A stretch of DNA of 14,084 nt from JBAWAP01 sp049589355 (GTDB lineage Bacteria; Chloroflexota; Anaerolineae; VGOG01): NCBI GenBank assembly GCA_049589355.1, contig JBAWAP010000241.1, positions 1 to 14,084 of the forward strand. The letters are read 5' to 3'. The translations under genes were made by a program, and so were the position numbers. The notes under the pieces are model-generated. The model was not told the DNA's origin, ran no database searches, and saw nothing but the letters and a program-made list of their open reading frames with translations. This document shows, piece by piece, positions 7,601-13,693 of the stretch; the stretch's first letter is position 1, and every line of letters begins with the position of its first letter.

Positions 7601-10600
7601 ATGATGTCGCCCGCGTCCAGCAGCACGACGTTGTCGGCACCCACCTCAGACTCGACCTGATTGACGTAGCCGGCGATGTAGGCTGACCCACCCCGGTTGC
7701 TGGTGTCGGGCTTGATGTTGGCGTGGAAGTCGTTGGTGTGCAGGATGGTGACCTCTACCGGCAGGATGGGAGTGTAGCTCCGGAAGACAATGGGCAGGAA
7801 GATCACATGCTGGACGTTCGTGCTCGCCGTGAGCTTCCACACCTTAGCGCTGGTAGCAACGGTGGCCTCGTTGGTGATCACCGTACCGCCGGCCACACCG
7901 GCATTCACCCTCACTTGGTAGGTGATCTCGGCGTCGGGCGTGTGCAAGGCATTACCGCCGATTTTCCCGCCCCAGACGATCCGGCCTCGACCAGGGAGAT
8001 TCCTGGTGGGGAATTCCTCCACATACTGGGCGCCGCCGGTCACGGAGTTCGGCACGTAGGTGGTGCCCTCGGGGATGGGGATCTCCATGGAGGTCAGGGT
8101 GCTGGTGCTGGCCGAGTCCTTCAGATGGACGACGTAGGTCAGGATGTCACCGGGCTTGGCGCTATCTTTGTCCACCTTCATCCAGCTCAGGAAGGTGGAC
8201 TTGTCGTTATAGATACGTACCTTGCTCCAGGAGAGGTCATTGGCCTCCTCCTCGACGACGATGTTGACGCCATAGGCCTTCTCGCCGGGGTTGCCCGTGC
8301 CAGCCTCGAAGTCCCAGAAGCCATACCAGCCGCCCAGGTCAGCAAGCCACATAAGGATGCCGGAGCGATCGTACTCAGGTGGAGCCACGCCATATTCCTC
8401 ATAGGCTGGAATCGGCGCGCTGGCATCCCACTGTTTCGTTGTCCAGTAGTACCGGGGCCCACGGGGATCGTTGCTGGCGCGGATGTTGGTGTACTCCAGG
8501 CCGGGGTAGTAGCCCAGGGAATCACGGAACTCGCTCACTGCTGGCTGTGAGGGGTAGATAATGTTCGGGTTCCCCCAGCGCGCTGCCGTTACAGTAAAGG
8601 GTTGGGTGGCCCGCAGGCCGAAAGCGGCATCCCGCATGCCGATTCCCCGGCTGTTGACGTTGCCCCGCGCGTTGTGGCTGTATACAGACGTGGGATCACG
8701 AAGCGGGACCGGATCGAAGTGGGAGTCAACGACAAGGCAAGCACCCTTGGGCCCGAAGCTCGGCGAGCCCTCCAGAGAGTCATATATCTCGTTGCTTGTG
8801 TATTTTAAGTTGCGATACCACAGGAGCATACCCCAGTCTTCAACCCGGTAGCGACCTGTCGCTAAGCCGTGGTCAAAGCCGTCGTCGTTGCGCCACTCGG
8901 CGATGTAGTAGTGGGGGAAGAAGAAGATCCCATCCTCGATGGTCCAGCCACCCGGTGGGTCAGTGACCCAATCCCCAGGACCCTTCTCCACATCGTCGAA
9001 GAAGATCGTATTGCCATCGGCCGTGATGGTGATATCGTCAACAAACCAGCCCAGATAGAGCGTACCCCAGTCGGTGGCGTATCGGAACTGCAGAAGGATC
9101 TGCTGTCCCGCATATGGGCTCAGGTCGAAGGTCTCCTGCACCCAGCCGTCGCTAGTGCCGGTGAAGCCAGGCAGGTTCTCCACCACGTAGCCTATGGCGT
9201 TGGGATCGTGCTCGTAGGTGGTATGTGGGTTCTCCAGGCTGGTCCAGGTCTGGCCTCCGTCGGTGGAAACCTGTACGAAACCGAAGTCCCACCCCTCTTC
9301 GATGTTGTACCAGGTCCAGAAGTCCAGGGTAGCGGTTATCACACCCGACAGATCCACAGCCCGTCGTAGCTTGCGATCTACGAGGTTGTCCTTGCCGCCC
9401 CACCACATGTACTCGCCACTATAGGCGGTTTGCAGTTGCGCTACCTGAGGAGGCAAGCTGAAGAGGAGCGAATCTTCCGTGCCCGCTGGTGGGTTGGTGA
9501 CCTGGCCCAACACGACCTCCGCTTCAGGGCTGGTGACGTCGAACATAACCGGGTCAACCCAGCCCAGCAGGTACTTGTGCCAGGGGTCCAGGCCGGGCGG
9601 GATCGTCCCAGCCGGCCAGCCGCCACCCCAGTCATCGCACATCAGCGTCCAGAAGCCGGCCGAGGTTTCACCGTAGCCGTAAGCATAGAGGTCAATGATG
9701 CCAAGGTTATGGGCGAACTCGTGGGCGAAGACACTGGTGCCCCCATTCTCAGGCATCATGACGTAGGGGCCGATCGTGATGTCGTCTTCGGTGCCTGAAA
9801 CGCCATCGGGGCCAACGTCCACCGTGTAGGCCGGATAAACGGAGCTACTGTGGGACCAGATAGCATGCTCGCCGATCCTCTCCCCGGTTGTCGTGGGCCG
9901 CCAGATTAGCTCGGGGCTGTCCTCCTCACCGTAGCCAGCATGGACGATCATCACTCGATCGAGGATGCCGTTGCCATCCTGATCATATCGGGCCCAGTCG
10001 AAATCTGGGTAGGCCGCGTTCATAGCGTCAACGGCGTCTTTGACGAGGGTATGAACGGTACCGCCAGTGCCGTTCATGAACCAGCCGTCGGAGATGGGTG
10101 AGTAGCCAGCCGAGCGGGCGCCGGGGCATAGGTCAGCACCATACCAGGCTTCGGAGTGGGGCACCTGCACCCAGCCCACCACGTCACCGTCTACAGTATA
10201 CAACCCCTTGGACTGCTCCTCGAAGTACTGGCGCATGGAGTAGCCTCGCAAGTCTATAGTAACCGGCTCGCCAGCCTCGGTGTTGTAGGTGATATATGCG
10301 CCATCGCCGAAGAGCATTTCGTAGTAGTGATCCCGGCTAAAGTCCTCGCGCCAAAGGGTATCGTAGGCCGGGTCCTCCTTCGACGGGGGCCTGGGGATCT
10401 GGTTGTGCAGCGGCCCGGCGTAGGTAAAGGCCGTGGTCTGGGTGATGACATTGGAGCAGTCGCCGTACTCTTCGTAGTCCACCGCGGCTGGATCGCCGAT
10501 GGAATCCCAGACATCGCCTGGATTCCAAGTAGCTACATCGGTGCCGGCGAACTCCACCAGGATGACCAGGAGTTGGTCTTTACCAGTCTTGGCCAGAGCT

Positions 10601-10857
10601 GCAGTCTCGGCCTCCTTGCCCGCCAGCAGGAGCTTCTCCCGCTCTCGCAGCCGCTGGTAATCAATAGGGTTCGGCTCGTCCTTGGGCTTAAAGGGCTTGG
10701 CTACCGGCCGGGGTTGGATTTCCTCTCCTTGTCCAACCCGCTCAACTGTCTTGGGGGAGGGTGGACTGGCGCTGGCTGGCAGTAGGGCTGCCAAAAAGAT
10801 CAGCAGCGCCACGACAGTCAACACAATGGGTAATAGAGTTAGCAGTTTTTTACTCAT
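4651..10857 (-). CDS. Exported M6 metalloprotease fused to two 5'-nucleotidase/cyclic-phosphodiesterase modules
   Basis: A 2068-residue exported multi-enzyme protein. A signal peptide (1-30) is followed by an immune inhibitor A-like M6 peptidase (about 95-440), with zinc motif HEFAHNLGIID at 379-389 and an EF-hand-like DQDGNG at 292-297. Next come MAM-like and VEG-like beta domains (about 475-880) and a DUF11-type domain (about 890-1005) ending in IFLPIVFRS (1019-1027). Nucleotidase module 1 (about 1034-1536) has D1043, H1045, D1084, NHEFD (1117-1121), H1218, GGHSH (1249-1253) and a C-terminal substrate domain with TNAGG and ASGGDSF. Module 2 (about 1541-2068) has D1549, H1551, D1590, NHEYN (1635-1639), H1739 and GGHSH (1769-1773), with a more diverged C-terminal domain. 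Module 1 resembles UshA and module 2 resembles CpdB. No signal peptide or start lies between the units. ATG 10857 has AAGGAG (10864-10869) 6 nt upstream. Likely substrates are external proteins, nucleotides and 2',3'-cyclic nucleotides. Confidence 0.93.
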   Translation of the reverse strand: MSKKLLTLLPIVLTVVALLIFLAALLPASASPPSPKTVERVGQGEEIQPRPVAKPFKPKDEPNPIDYQRLREREKLLLAGKEAETAALAKTGKDQLLVILVEFAGTDVATWNPGDVWDSIGDPAAVDYEEYGDCSNVITQTTAFTYAGPLHNQIPRPPSKEDPAYDTLWREDFSRDHYYEMLFGDGAYITYNTEAGEPVTIDLRGYSMRQYFEEQSKGLYTVDGDVVGWVQVPHSEAWYGADLCPGARSAGYSPISDGWFMNGTGGTVHTLVKDAVDAMNAAYPDFDWARYDQDGNGILDRVMIVHAGYGEEDSPELIWRPTTTGERIGEHAIWSHSSSVYPAYTVDVGPDGVSGTEDDITIGPYVMMPENGGTSVFAHEFAHNLGIIDLYAYGYGETSAGFWTLMCDDWGGGWPAGTIPPGLDPWHKYLLGWVDPVMFDVTSPEAEVVLGQVTNPPAGTEDSLLFSLPPQVAQLQTAYSGEYMWWGGKDNLVDRKLRRAVDLSGVITATLDFWTWYNIEEGWDFGFVQVSTDGGQTWTSLENPHTTYEHDPNAIGYVVENLPGFTGTSDGWVQETFDLSPYAGQQILLQFRYATDWGTLYLGWFVDDITITADGNTIFFDDVEKGPGDWVTDPPGGWTIEDGIFFFPHYYIAEWRNDDGFDHGLATGRYRVEDWGMLLWYRNLKYTSNEIYDSLEGSPSFGPKGACLVVDSHFDPVPLRDPTSVYSHNARGNVNSRGIGMRDAAFGLRATQPFTVTAARWGNPNIIYPSQPAVSEFRDSLGYYPGLEYTNIRASNDPRGPRYYWTTKQWDASAPIPAYEEYGVAPPEYDRSGILMWLADLGGWYGFWDFEAGTGNPGEKAYGVNIVVEEEANDLSWSKVRIYNDKSTFLSWMKVDKDSAKPGDILTYVVHLKDSASTSTLTSMEIPIPEGTTYVPNSVTGGAQYVEEFPTRNLPGRGRIVWGGKIGGNALHTPDAEITYQVRVNAGVAGGTVITNEATVATSAKVWKLTASTNVQHVIFLPIVFRSYTPILPVEVTILHTNDFHANIKPDTSNRGGSAYIAGYVNQVESEVGADNVVLLDAGDIMFGGTPYGPLTQGEAIIDLYNRMGYAVATVGNHEFDKGQTLLETRVDQAAFPFLAANVLVQGTNQQPSYLDPWTTVTVGGIKLGIIGLLTTETPDITVAGSTAGLEFQDPVQAVLRYYDEVKAASDAVILLTHEGVNDSGANKGDKSVAQGLIAAGKPVDLIIGGHSHTSMTQPVLVGNGVVTTTIVQAYYAGRQVGRVDATVDPVTKKLTVTKWEGHAITTAITPDPDIAARVQYWDSTVGPLLQQPVGVSNVELIRNYNAESNMGDMVADSMRWKADMLDDGTVNGSVKIAFTNAGGLRADIVVPVGGSLPITITYGDTFSVLPFNNTLYTMDLTGAQLQSLLDQSATLYKGILQASGITNYWYNNCNCPTPTAWGAYGVKVGGELLVYTQTYRVVTNNFLASGGDSFSAFIQGINRRDTGSDMQEGFNEWIGVNSPLNNPADFGQRIVKLDKAVTILHTNDEHGRVYSELYRGVPQGLTYLYSLVKAERAKNPNVLLLSTGDTIQGNSFAFYFRNAPGLTPSGTTTLTNPMMAAMNMMGYDAFAIGNHEYNFGNQTFVKALSQAEFSMLGANVADDGRYGLASVPVEDYVTMDVEGLKVAVMGLTNPRVPSYELPSNIAGLTFTGGFEAAQTLVPQIIANEDPDLLVSLEHLGYSPYEGSRPEDTDVYLAQNLAGIDVIIGGHSHTMLDPGVVLTSTINPEGTLIAQANRYATYLGKTTVGYTGNITDGYKIVFRESRLLLASLVNPDSNLEALLAPYLAEVNAYTSQVIGESTAALDTRTAFSEETAGTNLQVDASKWALEQGGVAVDFHLSGAMTNASVPTGTLKVQDMFTLMPYENSLVVMRMNGPQIKAVLEKSFYNYDLWRQNKHRYTTCFLDVSKGGVITYNTTVPETGDNVVSFTINGVPVDFADASTYYNVSTVNYLAAGACSYSDAAGVSIWPLNQIVEDTQYYVRDAVIDYIKASTPVSPQVEGRIVFTQ

Positions 10858-10887
10858 TTCTTTCTCCTTTTCTAGTTTTGATCTTAT

Positions 10888-10932
10888 TAGCTATCACCTT
10901 TGTGCTATTGCGCTAGCCATCACCTCCTTCAT
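10888..10932 (-). promoter_or_regulatory. Repeated Shine-Dalgarno-like sites and possible 12-codon leader ORF
   Basis: On the minus strand AAGGAGGTGAT (10919-10929) is an exact 11-nt complement of the usual 16S rRNA 3' tail. A weaker copy, AAAGGTGAT, lies at 10893-10901. Both belong to an imperfect direct repeat, AGGTGATGGCTA and AGGTGATAGCTA. A tiny frame, ATG 10932 to TGA 10894 (MKEVMASAIAQR), runs through the strong site. That frame lacks a well-placed ribosome-binding site of its own, so translation is doubtful. The true start of the large gene has a separate AAGGAG. Confidence 0.3.
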
Positions 10933-10955
10933 CTAGAATTTAATGCTCCGAACGG

Positions 10956-10999
10956 AAAACAAAAGCGCCAAGGTGGGCGAAGAGCGCCCCTCATGGCGC
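10956..10999 (-). terminator. Terminator-like hairpin in the leader of the M6/nucleotidase gene
   Basis: On the minus strand the outer arms GCGCCA and TGGCGC and the inner arms GGGCG and CGCCC enclose a CTCTT loop, and the structure is followed directly by TTTTGTTTT (10956-10964). It lies downstream of the perfect promoter at 11133-11161 and about 100 nt before the gene start. It could end transcription early, as in attenuation, or release a short RNA of about 170 nt. Confidence 0.65.
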
Positions 11000-11126
11000 A
11001 GACTGACTATCATAAGAGTAACTATGGGCAAGAGTTGAACTCTCATGCTTGTGAGGATAGGATAGCGAGGATAGCTGGCGACCTAGAATCCCCATCGCTG
11101 TGGGCCTCCTAGTGCTTCTTAATGGT
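10956..11126 (-). ncRNA. Candidate structured 5' leader RNA, possible attenuator, class unknown
   Basis: The predicted start near 11126 and the hairpin plus T-run ending at 10956 define a leader RNA of about 171 nt. Further stems are visible. Arms 11083-11088/11107-11112 (CTAGGA/TTCTAG, read on the minus strand) enclose arms 11091-11094/11101-11104 (CCCA/TGGG). A second hairpin pairs 11030-11035 with 11039-11044. No long coding frame fits this interval on the minus strand. I cannot match it to a riboswitch class. It is a candidate only, and it may simply be an untranslated leader. Confidence 0.4.
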
Positions 11127-11132
11127 AATTCA

Positions 11133-11161
11133 ATTATACTAAACAAGCAGAAACTTGTCAA
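11133..11161 (-). promoter_or_regulatory. Perfect consensus sigma70-type promoter for the M6/nucleotidase gene
   Basis: On the minus strand TTGACA (11156-11161) and TATAAT (11133-11138) are separated by exactly 17 nt, an exact consensus at both boxes. The predicted start near 11126 gives a 269-nt leader to ATG 10857. Confidence 0.8.
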
Positions 11162-11244
11162 TTGTCCCTGAAAGCCAGGCGAATTTTTTAAGGTTCTGCT
11201 CAAAGCGAGAACGCTACGCAGCATAAGCGGAAGCCCTTCCAAGT

Positions 11245-11275
11245 TTGATTTCAAACGGGTTTTGTGCGATAATAT
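11245..11275 (+). promoter_or_regulatory. Weak candidate promoter for the LuxR-kelch gene
   Basis: TTGATT (11245-11250) and TAATAT (11270-11275) are separated by 19 nt, longer than ideal. A start near 11282 would give a very short leader before ATG 11295. GGGGG at 11279-11283 is the only ribosome-binding-like sequence. Confidence 0.3.
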
Positions 11276-11294
11276 TGATGGGGGTTGAATCACC

Positions 11295-12572
11295 ATGGCT
11301 AACGAGCCCGAGAGCCTTACCGAACGCGAACTGGAGGTCCTTCGATTGGTAGCCACCGGGGCCAGCAATCAGCAGATCTCCCGGGAGCTCTTCATCAGCG
11401 TCAACACGGTAAAGGTTCACCTGAGAAACATCTTCACCAAGCTGGAGGTACAGTCACGTACCGAGGCCACCCTTCACGCTATTAAGGAGGGCTGGATCGA
11501 GGGCGTTGAACTTCCTGAGGAAGCAGAAGCGCAACAACCAAGGCCTCGATTCACCTGGCAGCTTGGGATAGCGATTGTGGCAGTGTCCTTGCTGGTGATC
11601 GCCATAATCTCTCAGGCGGTTATTCGTGCCTCTAGAAATGCAGCCCTGCTCACTCCTGAAGCAATTGCAGCCACGGTGCAGCGCTGGAAGGTCCGGGCTC
11701 CCCTGCCCACCCCCCGGCAGGGACTGGCCCTCGTCGCCTATGAGGGCCACGTCTACGCCATCGGAGGGGAGTCTGCCGACGGCGTGACCGGGGCCGTCGA
11801 GAGATACGATTCGGAGGCCAATGGCTGGATGCCTCTGGCCGACAAGCCCACTGCGGTGGCCGATGTAGCTGCCGCCCTCGTCGGGGGCGAGATCTACGTG
11901 CCCGGTGGGCGCACCCCCTCAGGAAGCCCAACCGCCGTTGTAGAAGCGTACAACCCGGAAACCGACGCCTGGGAGGCCAGAGCCCCGTTGCCGGTGGCCT
12001 TGAGTGCCTACGCCCTGGCTGCGCTAGAGGGCAAGCTGTATCTATTCGGCGGCTGGGATGGTTCTGCTTATCTGGATACCGTCTACGAGTACGACCCGGC
12101 TCAGGACGTTTGGACGGCCAAGGCTCCCATGCCCACCGCGCGGGGGTTTGCTGGCGCTGCCGTAGCCGACGGCAAGATCTACGTAATAGGGGGGTATGAC
12201 GGCCAGGAGGATCTGGCCACCAACGAGGAATACGTGCCCAGCCAGGATGATGGACAAGGAAATCCCTGGACAGTGAAATCGTCCATGCCGGTTGGAAGGG
12301 CTGGATGCGGCGTCGCCGTAGCTGCCAACATCATCCACGTCATCGGCGGCGGTTGGGACAGGGAGGTAGCGGACGGAATCAAGTACAATGTGCGTACCGA
12401 TGAGTGGGAGACCTTTGACGTTCCCGTGAGCGGGCAGTGGAGGAGTTTAGGCCTGGCCCTGGTAGATACCGAGATGTATGCCATCGGTGGCTGGAATGGA
12501 GACTACATGGACGCTAACCAGGAATACACAGCCATCTTCACCGTTGTCCTGCCTATACTAGAATCGCGGTGA
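11295..12572 (+). CDS. Membrane-spanning LuxR-type HTH regulator with extracytoplasmic kelch propeller
   Basis: A 425-residue one-component regulator. Residues 8-66 form a LuxR/GerE helix-turn-helix (LTERELEVLRLVATGASN, then NTVKVHLRNIFTKL), expected to bind DNA in the cytoplasm. A charged linker (about 70-86) leads to one hydrophobic span (about 88-110, WQLGIAIVAVSLLVIAII). The rest (about 130-418) holds about six kelch repeats with recurring YAIGG, YLFGG, YVIGG and VIGGG strands and W-x-x-x-x-P-M/L-P motifs, and would form a beta-propeller outside the membrane. The protein ends VVLPILESR, a weak echo of the xLPxV motif in the two proteases. No receiver or kinase domain is present, so any signal would have to pass through the single span. 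It is divergent from the M6/nucleotidase gene, which is a possible target. The ligand is unknown. Confidence 0.9.
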   Translation: MANEPESLTERELEVLRLVATGASNQQISRELFISVNTVKVHLRNIFTKLEVQSRTEATLHAIKEGWIEGVELPEEAEAQQPRPRFTWQLGIAIVAVSLLVIAIISQAVIRASRNAALLTPEAIAATVQRWKVRAPLPTPRQGLALVAYEGHVYAIGGESADGVTGAVERYDSEANGWMPLADKPTAVADVAAALVGGEIYVPGGRTPSGSPTAVVEAYNPETDAWEARAPLPVALSAYALAALEGKLYLFGGWDGSAYLDTVYEYDPAQDVWTAKAPMPTARGFAGAAVADGKIYVIGGYDGQEDLATNEEYVPSQDDGQGNPWTVKSSMPVGRAGCGVAVAANIIHVIGGGWDREVADGIKYNVRTDEWETFDVPVSGQWRSLGLALVDTEMYAIGGWNGDYMDANQEYTAIFTVVLPILESR

Positions 12573-12607
12573 CCTGCCAAATTAAGGACGACCCTATACC
12601 ACACCAT

Positions 12608-12904
12608 CTAAAGAGCCTCGAAGATACGCAGGAGTTGCGCCAGTTCGTGGTTGACTGCCCGCCATTCCAGCAAATCGGTGTAGAGCGTATGGTCATCGGG
12701 CGGTACCCCCTCGGCTTGAATCTTTCGCTCCAGGTCTTCCAGGGACTTATATCGCCCCTGGAGCCGCGCCGCTGCCTTTTTGAGGGTCATGATCCGCTCT
12801 GTGACGCCAGCGGCGATGCCCTTATAAACAAGGTCCTCATCGCTGATGGGGAGAACAGCGGTAACTCTTTCCAGCAATTGTTGTACATGGGATGACATAG
12901 CCAT
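12608..12904 (-). CDS. Small helical protein of unknown function
   Basis: A 98-residue, mostly helical, charged, cytoplasmic-looking protein with no signal peptide, membrane span or recognisable domain. The central KKAAARLQGRYKSLEDLERKIQ (about 42-63) and the C-terminal DLLEWRAVNHELAQLLRIFEAL (77-98) look like amphipathic or coiled-coil helices. I have the impression of similar short proteins in Chloroflexota but know no function. ATG 12904 is preceded by an AAGGCGG site and a perfect promoter; ATG 12898 is an alternative start. An antisense frame of similar length exists, but promoter and composition favour the minus strand. It could be an antitoxin-like or structural small protein, but no toxin partner is visible. 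Confidence 0.65.
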   Translation of the reverse strand: MAMSSHVQQLLERVTAVLPISDEDLVYKGIAAGVTERIMTLKKAAARLQGRYKSLEDLERKIQAEGVPPDDHTLYTDLLEWRAVNHELAQLLRIFEAL

Positions 12905-12927
12905 ATCTATACCGCCTTTCCGATTCG

Positions 12928-12956
12928 ATTATACATCCTTCTGACGATGATGTCAA
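12928..12956 (-). promoter_or_regulatory. Perfect consensus sigma70-type promoter for the small-protein gene
   Basis: On the minus strand TTGACA (12951-12956) and TATAAT (12928-12933) have exactly 17 nt between them. The predicted start near 12921 leaves about 17 nt of leader before ATG 12904, including the AAGGCGG ribosome-binding site. Confidence 0.8.
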
Positions 12957-12960
12957 ACGA

Positions 12961-13001
12961 AAGGAAAAAGTCCCTGGACCCTAGTAGGTTCGGGGACTTT
13001 T
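12961..13001 (-). terminator. Intrinsic terminator downstream of the Pro/Thr-linker lipoprotein gene
   Basis: Bases 12966-12980 and 12987-13001 pair over 15 positions, including G-T wobbles, around a CTAGTA loop (GTCCCTGGACC/GGTTCGGGGAC). On the minus strand the stem ends in TTTTT, then CCTTT. It follows the stop at 13030 and directly precedes the promoter of the next minus-strand gene. A shorter T-run on the plus strand means it might also act there. Confidence 0.85.
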
Positions 13002-13029
13002 GATTTAGTAGAGCAATGAGGAAAGCGCG

Positions 13030-13554
13030 TCAGAAGCTGATCTGCACGTAGACCGGGCCCAGGTCCACAGTCTCGCCTGCTTCCACAGAGAGGAGCACCT
13101 CCTTTTCCGTTTTCGCTTCTTTGAACAGCGCTGGACCTGTAGGGGTCAGAAGGGCCAGCGCGTAGGACTCCGGGGGTACGTTGACAAAGACGAACTTCCC
13201 AGCCGCGTCGGTGGTGGCTCGCGGATCGGCGGTAGCATCCAGAGCCGCCACGGACAGCCCCTCACTGCTAGATTTGAGCATCTTGGCCAGGTAAAGCACG
13301 TAGTCACCCAGGGGTTCCTGGGTCGTCTCCTCGATGAGGAGACCCGTGACCGTGCCCATGTCGGGGAGGGAGGTAGGCATGGGTGTAGGTGGTACAGGGG
13401 TAGGGGAAGGCGTCGGCGAGGGGGGGAGGGAGGTAGGCGTGGCTGGTACCTCCGTGGGCAAGGCGGTCGGCGATGGGGGAATGGACTGACCGGCGCAGCC
13501 GATCACAGCCAGCAACAGGAACAAAGCTCCTAGAGGCCAGAGACGGGTTTTCAC
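13030..13554 (-). CDS. Lipoprotein with Pro/Thr linker and carboxypeptidase-regulatory-like beta domain
   Basis: A 174-residue predicted lipoprotein. The signal peptide (MKTRLWPLGALFLLLAVIG) ends at lipobox Cys20. Residues 24-65 are a Pro/Thr/Ser linker that would lift the domain off the membrane. Residues about 67-172 resemble a carboxypeptidase-regulatory-like, transthyretin-type beta-sandwich: TVTGLLIEETTQEPLGDYVL, then TTDAAGKFVFVNVPPESYAL, the usual TxxxGxFxFxxVPPGxY pattern with Glu in place of Gly. No catalytic residues are evident; such domains usually mediate stability or binding. I chose GTG 13554, which gives MKTR, because AAGGAGG (13563-13569) is well placed; TTG at 13557 is also possible. 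Promoter and terminator flank it closely, so it is likely monocistronic. Confidence 0.82.
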   Translation of the reverse strand: MKTRLWPLGALFLLLAVIGCAGQSIPPSPTALPTEVPATPTSLPPSPTPSPTPVPPTPMPTSLPDMGTVTGLLIEETTQEPLGDYVLYLAKMLKSSSEGLSVAALDATADPRATTDAAGKFVFVNVPPESYALALLTPTGPALFKEAKTEKEVLLSVEAGETVDLGPVYVQISF

Positions 13555-13590
13555 CAAGGTGATCCTCCTTCGAGTTGTTGAATCCAGGTA

Positions 13591-13619
13591 ATCATATCAC
13601 GTCTTGGGGAAAATAGCAA
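13591..13619 (-). promoter_or_regulatory. Putative sigma70-type promoter of the lipoprotein gene
   Basis: On the minus strand TTGCTA (13614-13619) and TATGAT (13591-13596) are separated by exactly 17 nt. The -35 box is the same TTGCTA as in the candidate promoter of the S8 protease gene. It abuts the terminator hairpin of the preceding gene. Confidence 0.5.
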
Positions 13620-13652
13620 GAAGAGCCATCAGTATAGACTGATGGCTCTTCT
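13609..13652 (-). terminator. Hairpin terminator of the gene entering from the right edge
   Basis: A perfect 15-bp stem pairs 13619-13633 with 13638-13652 around a 4-nt loop (AGAAGAGCCATCAGT/ACTGATGGCTCTTCT). On the minus strand it is followed by an interrupted T-rich stretch, TGCTATTTTCC. It begins 41 nt after the TAA at 13694. Confidence 0.75.
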
Positions 13653-13693
13653 CGATTCGCTCAGGTAGCTCTATACGGGGCAGAGCTGGCCCC

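Noticed and set aside
7099..8550. Long plus-strand frames opposite the M6/nucleotidase gene (for example 7099-7686 and 7723-8550)
   Set aside because: They are shadows of a gene with clear domain content; their translations have no recognisable fold.
11030..11044. T-arm-like TTCAACT loop suggesting a tRNA
   Set aside because: The short hairpin is there, but no acceptor, D or anticodon arm can be drawn around it.
11060..11126. Resemblance of the leader (GGAGG..., CCAGCTATCCTC) to parts of the c-di-AMP ydaO riboswitch
   Set aside because: Only scattered motifs match from memory; the long internal stem and the conserved 5' part are not visible. A covariance search would decide.
12569..12895. 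Plus-strand frame of 108 codons overlapping the kelch gene stop
   Set aside because: It is antisense to the 98-residue minus-strand gene, which has a perfect promoter and a ribosome-binding site; its translation shows no recognisable domain.
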